Part shown: in pieces, positions 33,735-42,562 of the stretch
Position numbering within the stretch: position 1 is the stretch's first letter
Layout: the number at the start of each line of letters is the position of its first letter
Program-made: the position numbers and the translations under genes
Notes under the pieces: generated by a model
Told to the model about the DNA's origin: nothing
Database searches by the model: none
Seen by the model: only the letters and a program-made list of their open reading frames with translations
From: Sphingomonas sp. BAUL-RG-20F-R05-02
GTDB taxonomy: Bacteria; Pseudomonadota; Alphaproteobacteria; Sphingomonadales; Sphingomonadaceae
NCBI RefSeq assembly: GCF_022662305.1
Contig: NZ_JAKNQH010000006.1
Span: 1 to 64,000, forward strand
Reading direction: 5' to 3'
DNA: 64,000 bases

Positions 33735-35900
33735 TCATATCCCGGTGCTTTGCCGGTTCAACTCGTCCGCTGTAGAGCGCGGCATCGTGATCGGGGCGGT
33801 CAAGACCGAACGGACGCCTGGGCCGTTGTCGCCATCCTCAAGGTTGCCGTTGAGCCGTTTGACCATCGCGTCCAGCATTCTCGTACCGAACCCCTTACGC
33901 GTACCCGTCTTGCCTCTTCCCTTGTCGGCCACAACGAGGCGGAAGCGTGCACGATGGCGCTCCAACCCGATGAAGATCGGGCCGGGACTGCCAGCATAGG
34001 CGTATTTCTGAGCGTTGATGACCAGTTCGACCACGATCAACCCGACTTGGACGGCATCGTCGGCAGTGATGACGATGGGCGCGAGATCGAGCGTGAGCAG
34101 GTCGGCCCACTCAGTGCCCATCGACGTTTTGAGGTCTGCGACCAGATCGGCCAAGTAGCGCGAGAGATCGACCGCCTGAACATTATCATCGGCGTAGAGC
34201 CGGCGATGTACGAGCGCGACCGCGGAAAGACGCCGCTGCGCTTCGCTGAGGTTTCCGCTCACCGCCGGATCATCGCTCGACCGGGCCTGGAGCGACAGGA
34301 ACGCCATGACGAGCTGAAGGCTGTTTTGAACGCGATGGTTTACTTCCTTCAACAACGTGCCTTGCTGCGCGATCAGCCGATCCTTGTCAGCAACGGCGAC
34401 GTTTAGATCTTCGGCGAGATCACGGACGCGGCGGTTCTGCCGGGCCTCATAAAGACGCGCCAACAACCGGCGAGCGGCCTCGGTCTCGGCGTGAGACCAT
34501 GGTCGCGCGCGCCCCCGCACCTCTTCCGTCCATGCCTCGAACGAGGCTCTTGGCGTGAGCTTCTCGCCGGGCTGCAGAGTCACCGCCTTGTGCGGGTTAC
34601 CAGCCCACTCGACCAACTCGCGTTCCTCAGCGCGAAACCACAGCAGGACAGTCGGCACCATGGATGAAAGCGTGATCGCCAGAAGACCGCTTGCGCGCTC
34701 GCGATATTCGGCAGCGGGCGCAAAGTCCTGACCGAGCATGTTGCTATGAAACGGCGCAGGCCCCTGCGTGCGAACCCATGCCGCGACCTCACGGATGTCG
34801 TCGGGATCGGGGCAGATCCCATCCTGATGAAGTGCACCGCCGTGAAGGACGGCAAAAGCGTCGGCTTCGAACATCCGTCGCAGATCGCCCGATGCGGTCT
34901 TGAACAATTCCTCAGGATCGACTTCGGTCGAGACACGTGCCGCAATCGCGTCCTCGTCAGCACGCACCCGAAGTCGTTCGCGATACTCCTCCGCTTGCTC
35001 CTTGGCGTTTATCTGACGCGCGAGCCCGGCCGCGATCAGCGACGCTGCACGCCGTGTTGCCGCGCTGAGATGCCGGGGCGTCAAATTGTGACAGGCGACC
35101 AGCCCCCACAACACGCCGTCCTTGACGATGGAGATCGATGCAGAAGCCGCCACCCCCATGTTCTTCAGATACTGGATGTGAATAGGCGAGACGCTACGCA
35201 ATTCGACGTCGCTCAAGTCGACGCCGCTTTGCGCCGCCGGGCGGATGGGCTGAGGCTGGTACGCCACGTCTGGGATCACCCGCACACGATTACGCAGGTA
35301 AAGGGCGCGAGCCTGCGGCGGAATGTCCGAGGCAGGAAAATGGTGGTTGCGAAAGCTGTGAAGACCTTCAGCCAGATCCTCGGCGACGACGACGCCCGAA
35401 TCGTCGTCAAGAAACCGGTAGATCATCACGCGGTCGAAGCCGGTCAGGCTCCGAAAGCTCTCGGCAGCGCGCTCGCAAAGTTCGAGCAGTCCGCCAGCAC
35501 GTTCAAAGCTTAATCCCGCGTCGTCGATCCAAGTGAGCACATCCGTCGCCGTCTGCTGCTCGCTTTCCTCTAGCTCGATGAGCCATAAGTCGCCCGCCCG
35601 CCGGCCGGCCGCTTCCCACCGCGTGTCTGCGATACGGCCCAGGGAGCAAGTGGCGCGATCGCACTTGAGCAGGGTTTCAACGATCGACTTCCCGAGCAGC
35701 GACGCGAGGGTTTCCTCCTGCCAGCGCGTGCCGAAATGTTCCTCGAGGTCACCGGCCCCGCCTACGATCCGCAAGTCACCCCCACTTGCCAACAATAGCA
35801 AGCCGTGTGGCTGGATGCTGCCCGGGATGTGGATGGGTTCCCGGTCGCATTCGGAAATGTCGGAACCGAGTTCGGGGGCTTCAAGCGTCGTGTTCATCAC
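33735..35900 (-). CDS. Bacteriophytochrome sensor histidine kinase (HWE/HisKA_2)
   Basis: A 721-residue red/far-red photoreceptor kinase with PAS-GAF-PHY and a HWE/HisKA_2 transmitter. Cys18 ('DISECDREPIHIPGSIQPHG') is at the biliverdin attachment position of bacteriophytochromes. The GAF domain has 'FPASDIPPQARALYLRN' and 'SPIHIQYLKNMGV' with the chromophore-pocket His. The kinase phospho-acceptor is in 'LKEVNHRVQNSLQLVMAFLS', and the ATP-binding part has 'VELVINAQKYAYAGSPGPIF'. No heme oxygenase or cognate response regulator is adjacent. It is divergent from a c-di-GMP enzyme gene with 278 bases between. Confidence 0.92.
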   Translation of the reverse strand: MMNTTLEAPELGSDISECDREPIHIPGSIQPHGLLLLASGGDLRIVGGAGDLEEHFGTRWQEETLASLLGKSIVETLLKCDRATCSLGRIADTRWEAAGRRAGDLWLIELEESEQQTATDVLTWIDDAGLSFERAGGLLELCERAAESFRSLTGFDRVMIYRFLDDDSGVVVAEDLAEGLHSFRNHHFPASDIPPQARALYLRNRVRVIPDVAYQPQPIRPAAQSGVDLSDVELRSVSPIHIQYLKNMGVAASASISIVKDGVLWGLVACHNLTPRHLSAATRRAASLIAAGLARQINAKEQAEEYRERLRVRADEDAIAARVSTEVDPEELFKTASGDLRRMFEADAFAVLHGGALHQDGICPDPDDIREVAAWVRTQGPAPFHSNMLGQDFAPAAEYRERASGLLAITLSSMVPTVLLWFRAEERELVEWAGNPHKAVTLQPGEKLTPRASFEAWTEEVRGRARPWSHAETEAARRLLARLYEARQNRRVRDLAEDLNVAVADKDRLIAQQGTLLKEVNHRVQNSLQLVMAFLSLQARSSDDPAVSGNLSEAQRRLSAVALVHRRLYADDNVQAVDLSRYLADLVADLKTSMGTEWADLLTLDLAPIVITADDAVQVGLIVVELVINAQKYAYAGSPGPIFIGLERHRARFRLVVADKGRGKTGTRKGFGTRMLDAMVKRLNGNLEDGDNGPGVRSVLTAPITMPRSTADELNRQSTGI

Positions 35901-36178
35901 ATTGAATCATATAGGTATAGATCGAGACCTCAAGGCGATTGAACACGTTTTGACCGACCGACGGGCTGCGATCGCGGTGAGTGAGTGGTGTTGAGCCTCG
36001 CCGCGTCTACGCCGGGCTGCGCAAATTGGTCACATACCGGACGTAAGGCCGCAGGCAAACCTGTGCGGTTATCGCCGCTTATTGATCCAGATGGCCGATT
36101 TTCAGTGGAAGGCGAGAAGTCTGCCAAGCTGATCGTCGCCCCACGAAATTATTAAGATTCTGTCTTTATCACGGTGAC

Positions 36179-38572
36179 ATGGCTGCTGCTTTGTTCTCCG
36201 TCATCCAGTGCATGCGAGACATGCACGATGCTCGCCTGATGATCGTTGCAAGCCTGGTCTGTGCGATCGGCATCTACGCCTCGTTCGAGATCGGTCATCA
36301 CGCTGCCCGGGCTTCCGGTTCCGTTCGAACCCGCTGGGGCTTGATCAGCATCGTCGCCAGCGGCAGCACCGCCTGGGCCACCCACTTCATCGTCCTGCTC
36401 GCGTTCAAACCCGGCATGCCGGCGGCGTTCGAACCAGCACTGACCGCGCTTTCGCTGACATGCGCAATCGTCGGGATTGGTGCCGGCGTGTCGATCTCGA
36501 TCCGCGCCCGGCGACGTTGGCAGCATTTCGTAGCAGGGCTGATCGTCGGCGTCGGCGTGGCAACGCTGCACTACGTCGGTCAGGCGGCGTACCTCGTGCA
36601 AGGCACGGTAGCGTGGAACTTGGGTCTGGTACTGCCTTCGGTCGTTCTCAGTCTCCCCGTGTCGGGGGTCGCGATGATCGCGGTGGGCAGCCGGGACCGG
36701 CGCATACGGTCCACCGCTGCGCCGTTGCTGCTGCTGTCGATAGCGGTACTTCACTTCTGCGGCATGGCCGCCATGACGCTTCATTTCGATCCAGCCGTCA
36801 ATTTCCCGGACAACGCCGTTTCTCCGCGCGCGATCACGCCGGTCGTTGCGGGTGTCTCCCTTGCTCTTATTGTATTGGCCGTCTTCGGGTGGCGCTTCGA
36901 TCTCGCGGCAAAGGCTAGCTTGCGACACGACCGCAGGCGCCTTCGCGAGCTGGCCGACGTTGCGCTTGAAGGATTGCTGATTTGCCAGGATGACGTGATC
37001 GTCACCGCGAACGATAGCATTGAATTCCTGTCAGGGCACGAACCCGGCTCCTTGTCCGGCTGCTGCGTCAGCGCTCTGCTGCCCGGTCTGGACGTGTCCA
37101 GCATGCCGGAACGCGAGGAGCGCGAGATTGATCTCATCAGCGCTACAGGAAAGAATGTTCCCGTGCGTGTTCTGCGCCGCGAGGTGGCTCTGGGGCATAA
37201 ACTGCAAACCGTAATCGCCGTCAGAGATCAGCGCGAACGGCTAAAAACAGAAGCGAAGATGCGGCTGCTCGCCTTCACGGACTCGCTCACCGGCCTCGCC
37301 AACCGGGCTCGCTTCTTTGACCTGTTAGCTTCACAAACAACATCGCGCCGCAATCGTGATCTGCCGTGTGCGGTATTGATGCTCGATCTGGATCGCTTCA
37401 AGATCGTCAACGATACGCTGGGTCACGCGGCGGGAGACCTTGTTCTCGCCATGGTCGCGGATCGGCTGAAATCCACGGTTCGGGACGACGATGTGATTGC
37501 CCGCCTCGGTGGTGACGAATTTGCAATTTTGCAGATGTCCCCCGGTCATGTCGCCTCGGTCACTGCGTTAGCAACGCGCGTTGTTGACGTTATCGCGGCA
37601 CGACCATTCATGCTCGAAGGGCAGTCGATCTACCTGGGGGCAAGCGTCGGCATGGCGATCGCGCCGGCAGATGGCGACGACCCCACGGCGTTGATGCGCA
37701 ACGCGGACCTCGCCCTATATGCGGCGAAAGCAAGCGGAAGGGGGGCGTTCCGCCGCTACGATGTCTCGCTCGATGAACAGATGCGGGAGCGTCGCGCGAT
37801 CGAGACCGGATTGCGGCTCGCCCTTGCTGGAGGACAATTAGAGCTTCACTATCAACCTTTGCTGGACGCGAAGACACGGGGCATCACCTCTGCCGAGGCA
37901 CTCGTGCGCTGGAATCACCCGGAGCGCGGGAGAGTATCACCGATAGACTTCATCGGCATCGCCGAAGAAACGGGCCTGATCGTCCCGCTCGGCGAATGGG
38001 TGGTTAGGACGGCGTGCGCCGAGGCGGCGACATGGCCGAAATATATGAGCGTAGCGGTCAATCTGTCGCCGGCACATTTTCGCGATCGGTCGCTGGTTCC
38101 CAGTATCGTGGAAACGCTCCAGGCCACCGAATTAGCTCCAGAGCGCCTCGAGCTGGAAGTGACCGAGGGCGTTCTGCTGACCGATGAAACCGGGACGCTT
38201 GATACGCTGAACCAACTCAGGGCGCTCGGCGTCAGGGTTTCACTAGACGATTTCGGCACTGGCTACTCGTCGCTCAGCTATTTACGCAAATTTCGCTTCG
38301 ACAAGATCAAGATCGATCAATCGTTTGTGCGCCAGGTGCCGCAGGACGCGGAGAGCTCTGCCATTGTGCGGGCCATCATCACTATGGCCAAGTGTCTTAA
38401 CATGTCGACGACTGTTGAAGGGGTCGAGACAGAGGGGCAATTCGACTTCTCCGTCGCGGCAGGGTGCGACATGATCCAAGGTTACTTGATCAGCCGGCCA
38501 GTTGATCGTGACGAACTGGCTCTGATAATTGCCACGAAAAGCCAGAACGCAGGCTTGGCCGAGGCGGCTTGA
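36179..38572 (+). CDS. MHYT-PAS-GGDEF-EAL cyclic-di-GMP signalling protein
   Basis: A 797-residue membrane protein. Seven helices form an MHYT sensor with the three motif repeats degenerate but recognisable ('AWATHFIVLL', 'VATLHYVGQAAY', 'VLHFCGMAAMTLHF'; histidines conserved, thought to bind metal). A short PAS-like segment follows (about 255-345). The GGDEF domain has 'DSLTGLANRARFFDLLA' and an intact 'RLGGDEFAI', and the EAL domain has 'SAEALVRWNHPERG', 'LDDFGTGYSSLSYLRKF' and 'TTVEGVETEGQ'. Both catalytic signatures look intact, so it could make or degrade c-di-GMP. It stands alone, divergent from the phytochrome gene. The start ATG at 36179 is likely; Met12 is an alternative. Confidence 0.92.
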   Translation: MAAALFSVIQCMRDMHDARLMIVASLVCAIGIYASFEIGHHAARASGSVRTRWGLISIVASGSTAWATHFIVLLAFKPGMPAAFEPALTALSLTCAIVGIGAGVSISIRARRRWQHFVAGLIVGVGVATLHYVGQAAYLVQGTVAWNLGLVLPSVVLSLPVSGVAMIAVGSRDRRIRSTAAPLLLLSIAVLHFCGMAAMTLHFDPAVNFPDNAVSPRAITPVVAGVSLALIVLAVFGWRFDLAAKASLRHDRRRLRELADVALEGLLICQDDVIVTANDSIEFLSGHEPGSLSGCCVSALLPGLDVSSMPEREEREIDLISATGKNVPVRVLRREVALGHKLQTVIAVRDQRERLKTEAKMRLLAFTDSLTGLANRARFFDLLASQTTSRRNRDLPCAVLMLDLDRFKIVNDTLGHAAGDLVLAMVADRLKSTVRDDDVIARLGGDEFAILQMSPGHVASVTALATRVVDVIAARPFMLEGQSIYLGASVGMAIAPADGDDPTALMRNADLALYAAKASGRGAFRRYDVSLDEQMRERRAIETGLRLALAGGQLELHYQPLLDAKTRGITSAEALVRWNHPERGRVSPIDFIGIAEETGLIVPLGEWVVRTACAEAATWPKYMSVAVNLSPAHFRDRSLVPSIVETLQATELAPERLELEVTEGVLLTDETGTLDTLNQLRALGVRVSLDDFGTGYSSLSYLRKFRFDKIKIDQSFVRQVPQDAESSAIVRAIITMAKCLNMSTTVEGVETEGQFDFSVAAGCDMIQGYLISRPVDRDELALIIATKSQNAGLAEAA

Positions 38573-38818
38573 GCGATATGGTTTAGCAGAGTGTTTGGGC
38601 GTGGTGTCGCTACAATCACCAACGTCGTTGACGTCGTCATGCGGGTACGAGACCAGTCCTTCGAAACGTTGAATGGCGGAAACGCCACGGTCGCGCGGCC
38701 GATACGATCTGGTCGTTGCCGCGCAGATTGATGATCGTACATCGCTTTGGCGATGCTGCTGATTGGCGGATTTGTCGTTTCGTGCGTTGAGCAGGCTCCG
38801 ACGACAGGCAGGATTTGC

Positions 38819-40288
38819 ATGGATCAGAAAAGCGCGCCTCTGGCAGAGGCCTTGAAACAGATCGAAAACAAGCCATTGGTCGGCTTTGGCGCGCCAGGCC
38901 ACAATCAGGGAGCTGCAATACCGTCGGGGATGCGCGCGCTGCTCGGCAAGCGCGTGTTTCAGGCCGACGTGCTGACACCGAAGGGGCTGGACGATCGCAC
39001 GGAAGGTGCGCTCGCGCTGCAACGCGCGCATGAACTTGCCGCCGAGGCATGGAATGCGGATTTCTGCCGGTTCGTAACCGGCGGATCGACGCAGAGCCTC
39101 CACACGGTCATGGCGGCGGTCGCCGCTTCGGGTGACACCATCCTGATCGCGGCCAACGCGCACAAGGCCGAGCGGACCTATGCGCTGGCAAGTGGTCTCG
39201 ATGCGGTCATCGTGCCCGTTCAGATCGACGCGGCGTGGGACATCGAACATGGCGTGACTCCCGACCTGCTTCGCGCGGCATTGGCGCAGAACCCGTCCGC
39301 CAAGGCTTTCCTGCTCGTAAGCCCGACCTATTACGGCGTGACCAGCGACGTCGCGGCACTGGCGGACATCTGTCACGACCATGGCATCCCGCTCATCGTC
39401 GATGCGGCGTGGGGCGGTGCGTTCGCGTTTTGCGAAGGGTTGCCGGACGATCCGCTGACCAAAGGTGCCGACGCGGCCGTCTACAGCGCACACAAGACCA
39501 TGGGTGCGCTGGCGCAAGGATCGGTGATCGTCGCCAAAGGCAACCTGATCGATCGTCAACGGCTGTGGATGGCCTATGAGTTGTTCGAGACGACCAGCCC
39601 CTCGGTCCCGATCCTCGCGACGCTCGACGCGACCCGGCGGGACCATGCGCTTGGTGGCGAGCAGATGTGGCGTAAAGTCCTGTCGCGCGCGGAAAAGCTG
39701 CGGACGCAAATCGCCAAGATCGCGCCGTTACGCGTGTTCAGCCGCGAAGACGTTCCGGCCGACAACGATCTCGACATGACCAAGGTTCTGGTTGACGTGT
39801 CGGCGCTGGGCGTGTCCGGTTATGCCGTCGACGACTGGCTCTACAGCCATCACCGCATCAGCATGGGATTGTCGGACGCGAGCCACATCCTCGCCGTCAT
39901 CTCGCTGGGCACCACGCAGTCGGATCTGCGAAAGCTGGTTCATGGTCTTACCGATCTGGTGAAACAACTCTCGACCGATCCGTCGATACTCCCACGAACG
40001 ACCCCCGTGCCGAACGTGGCGACGCTCTCGGTAGACATGGCAATGCCCGGTCCCGCCGCCTTGAACGGTGCAGCGGAGATGGTGTGCTACGAAGATGCCG
40101 CCGGCCGGATCGCAGCGGAGATTTTGGCCCCTGCCCCGCCGGGCGTACCGCGCCTTGTTCCCGGCCAGCGTATCTCCGCGCAGCATGTCGCCTGGCTGGT
40201 CGCCCAACGTGATGCCGGTGCCTTCATCATGGACCCGGTCGATCCCACCCAGGCGACCATCAGAGTGGTCGCGCCAACGTCGGGGTGA
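38819..40288 (+). CDS. Orn/Lys/Arg decarboxylase-fold PLP enzyme
   Basis: A 489-residue fold-type I PLP protein of the Orn/Lys/Arg decarboxylase group. ATG at 38819 is chosen over an earlier in-frame one because AGGA lies six bases before it and the family's 'PLVGFGAPGHNQGAAIP' follows. Key blocks are 'FVTGGSTQSLHTVMAAVAAS', 'HKAERTYALASGL', 'PLIVDAAWGGAF' (Asp for the pyridine N) and 'VYSAHKTMGALAQGSVIV' (Schiff-base Lys). The C-terminal domain is short, like the biosynthetic/Bacillus SpeA-type rather than the large inducible enzymes. The substrate amino acid is not predictable. No obvious operon partner. Confidence 0.82.
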   Translation: MDQKSAPLAEALKQIENKPLVGFGAPGHNQGAAIPSGMRALLGKRVFQADVLTPKGLDDRTEGALALQRAHELAAEAWNADFCRFVTGGSTQSLHTVMAAVAASGDTILIAANAHKAERTYALASGLDAVIVPVQIDAAWDIEHGVTPDLLRAALAQNPSAKAFLLVSPTYYGVTSDVAALADICHDHGIPLIVDAAWGGAFAFCEGLPDDPLTKGADAAVYSAHKTMGALAQGSVIVAKGNLIDRQRLWMAYELFETTSPSVPILATLDATRRDHALGGEQMWRKVLSRAEKLRTQIAKIAPLRVFSREDVPADNDLDMTKVLVDVSALGVSGYAVDDWLYSHHRISMGLSDASHILAVISLGTTQSDLRKLVHGLTDLVKQLSTDPSILPRTTPVPNVATLSVDMAMPGPAALNGAAEMVCYEDAAGRIAAEILAPAPPGVPRLVPGQRISAQHVAWLVAQRDAGAFIMDPVDPTQATIRVVAPTSG

Positions 40289-40372
40289 GCGGCTATTCCG
40301 AGGGCGTGATGTAATTCGGCACTTCGGCGGCAGCGCTGCGAAACCGGCGGCGCGGCGTCGCGTTGAACGATC

Positions 40373-41371
40373 ATGCGTCACATACCCCCGAAGTTTTCTC
40401 CCGACGCAATGACTTGGACGCTGATTTGCGGCATCGCCACGATCTGCGTCCTGCTCGGCCATGCGCAGGGCTTCGGCGTGTTGTTGGGGCGAGCGGTCTT
40501 GCCGGGCATTGGTCTGGCAGTGCTGGCGGCGGGGCTTGTGATCGGACGACGTAGCGGCAACGCACGGCTGACGGCGGGAGCCTTGGCATTCCTGCAGATG
40601 ACCCTTTTCACGATATTGGGTGTGGTGCTCACCTACCTTCTGGCCGCGCGGGCGGGTCCGTTGTGGGATGCCGAGTTCTCGGCGGCGGATGCCCGTCTTG
40701 GGCTGGTATGGCCGACCGTCTTCGCTGCCGCCGACCGGATGCCGGCTGCGCTCCTGATGCTCGGCGGGATCGCCTATCACAGTCTGGTCTTGCAAATGGT
40801 GGTGAGCATCGTGCTGCTGGCAGGTGCCGGCCAATTGCAACGGCTGCGCACTATGGTGGCCGCGGCCATCCTGTCGGGTACGGCGACGGTCCTCATATCC
40901 GGCGTCATGCCGGCGCTCGGCAACCTGTTCGACCCACACCATTACAAGGCGTTGTGGCCGTCGGTGGCGTGGGTGGACCGCGATCTCGTCCTTCGGTTAC
41001 GCGACGGCACGCTGCGGCAGGTCGATCTGTCCCATATGACGGGGATCGTCAGTTTCCCCAGTTATCATGCGACCCTGCCGGTTATTCTGGTCTGGGGACT
41101 GCGCCCCTTCTCCCGGATCCGCGCGCCCGCGACGCTCTGGGCCGGGCTGACGATTGTGGCCACCCCGTTGTTCGGCGGGCATTATGCCGTTGACGTACTG
41201 GCCGGCCTGGCGCTCGCGATCGGTGGGCTTGTCGTTGCGACGCGGCTTCCAACCCATCCCCCTGAAGGGATGCTCCAGCCAAAGCTTTGTGCTACACCCG
41301 TGCCGCGCACCGCCAAGCGACGCCGTATCGGCAGCAAGGACGGTGTCGGAGTGATCCATGACTTGGTATGA
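40373..41371 (+). CDS. PAP2-superfamily membrane phosphatase/transferase (Ipt1/Aur1-like)
   Basis: A 332-residue membrane protein with about six helices. The active-site part matches the PAP2_3 variant seen in inositol-phosphoceramide synthase-like enzymes: 'MTGIVSFPSYHATLPVILVW' (PSYH in place of PSGH) and 'ATPLFGGHYAVDVLAGLALA' (H...D). It may hydrolyse or transfer a lipid phosphate head group in the inner membrane. Since sphingomonads make sphingolipids, a ceramide-related role is conceivable but unproven. The 3' end overlaps crtZ by 14 bases, so it is co-transcribed with the carotenoid genes. Confidence 0.75.
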   Translation: MRHIPPKFSPDAMTWTLICGIATICVLLGHAQGFGVLLGRAVLPGIGLAVLAAGLVIGRRSGNARLTAGALAFLQMTLFTILGVVLTYLLAARAGPLWDAEFSAADARLGLVWPTVFAAADRMPAALLMLGGIAYHSLVLQMVVSIVLLAGAGQLQRLRTMVAAAILSGTATVLISGVMPALGNLFDPHHYKALWPSVAWVDRDLVLRLRDGTLRQVDLSHMTGIVSFPSYHATLPVILVWGLRPFSRIRAPATLWAGLTIVATPLFGGHYAVDVLAGLALAIGGLVVATRLPTHPPEGMLQPKLCATPVPRTAKRRRIGSKDGVGVIHDLV

Positions 41372-41825
41372 GAAGCTGCTGATCGTCGTCGGCATGGTGT
41401 TGTTCATGGAGTGCTTCGCCTGGGCGACGCACAAATATGTCATGCATGGCTGGGGCTGGGGCTGGCATCGCTCCCACCATGAGCCCCACGACAACACCGT
41501 TGAGCGAAATGACCTTTATGCGGTGACGTTCGCCGCCATCGTTATCGCGCTGTTTGCCGCCGGTACGTGGTGGGAGCCGGTTTGGTGGGCCGCGCTTGGT
41601 ATTACCGTCTACGGGGCGATCTACGCGTTCGTGCATGACATGCTGGTGCACCAGCGGTTTGGCATGCGTTGGGTGCCCCGGCGTGGCTATTTCAAGCGGC
41701 TGCATCAGGCGCATCGCCTGCATCATGCGGCGAGAGGCAAAGAGGGCGCGGTCAGCTTCGGCTTCCTATTCGCGCCCGACCCGGCCCGTCTGAAACGGCA
41801 GTTGAGTGAACGAACGAACCGATGA
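41358..41825 (+). CDS. crtZ: Beta-carotene 3-hydroxylase
   Basis: A 155-residue di-iron membrane hydroxylase adding 3-OH groups to beta-ionone rings. All histidine boxes of CrtZ are visible: 'HKYVMHG', 'HRSHHEPHD', 'HDMLVHQRF' and 'HQAHRLHHA'. The length is typical. GGAG lies six bases before the ATG at 41358. It overlaps the PAP2 gene upstream and crtW downstream (ATGA), so the three are one transcription unit. Together with crtW it converts beta-carotene to astaxanthin-type products. Confidence 0.95.
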   Translation: MTWYEKLLIVVGMVLFMECFAWATHKYVMHGWGWGWHRSHHEPHDNTVERNDLYAVTFAAIVIALFAAGTWWEPVWWAALGITVYGAIYAFVHDMLVHQRFGMRWVPRRGYFKRLHQAHRLHHAARGKEGAVSFGFLFAPDPARLKRQLSERTNR

Positions 41826-42562
41826 GCACGACGTCTCGCCACCAGCACGAAGCCCAGCGCGGGATCGTACTGGCCGCCACGATCATGGCGGCGTGGCTGG
41901 CGGTGCACATCGGCGCTATTTTCTTCTGGCGGTGGAGCATCGTTACGGCGCCACTCGCCCTGCCCGTTATCGTCGTGCAGGCGTGGCTCAGCACCGGTCT
42001 GTTCATCATCGCCCATGATTGCATGCACGGATCGCTAGCACCGGGCCGGCCACGCTTGACCCGGGTTGTCGGAACACTGTGCCTGGGTGCCTATGCGGGT
42101 CTATCCTACGCGGCGCTGAGGCCCAAGCACCACGCGCATCATGCCGCTCCCGGCACGGCGAGTGATCCCGATTTCCATGCCGCCGCGCCGAAACGGGCGC
42201 TGCCGTGGTTCGTGTCGTTCTTTCGCAACTACTATACGCATGGCCAAATCCTGCGGATCACCGTGGCGGCGATCGCCTATATGCTGTTGGGCGCTTCGCT
42301 GCTCAACATCGTGGTTTTCTGGGCGATTCCGGCGCTGCTCGCCCTGGCGCAACTGTTTGTGTTCGGCACCTACCTGCCGCACCGCCACGACGAACAGCCC
42401 TTTGTCGATGCGCACAACGCGCGCAGCAGTACGTTGCGGCCGATCCTGTCGCTGATGACCTGTTTCCACTTCGGCGCGTATCATCACGAACATCACCTCA
42501 GCCCGGCCACACCCTGGTGGCGGCTGCCGGCACTCAGGCAGGAGACGCCAGCGCGGCGGTGA
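41822..42562 (+). CDS. crtW: Beta-carotene 4-ketolase
   Basis: A 246-residue membrane oxygenase of the fatty-acid-desaturase-like CrtW family, adding 4-keto groups to the ring. Three histidine clusters are seen: 'IIAHDCMHGSLAPGRPR', 'LRPKHHAHHAAPGTASDPDF' and 'HFGAYHHEHHLSPATPWWRL'. The start overlaps the crtZ stop. The last 29 bases overlap the 3' end of the convergent crtX. No crtE, crtB, crtI or crtY is in the window, so the core carotenoid genes must be elsewhere. Confidence 0.95.
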   Translation: MSTTSRHQHEAQRGIVLAATIMAAWLAVHIGAIFFWRWSIVTAPLALPVIVVQAWLSTGLFIIAHDCMHGSLAPGRPRLTRVVGTLCLGAYAGLSYAALRPKHHAHHAAPGTASDPDFHAAAPKRALPWFVSFFRNYYTHGQILRITVAAIAYMLLGASLLNIVVFWAIPALLALAQLFVFGTYLPHRHDEQPFVDAHNARSSTLRPILSLMTCFHFGAYHHEHHLSPATPWWRLPALRQETPARR

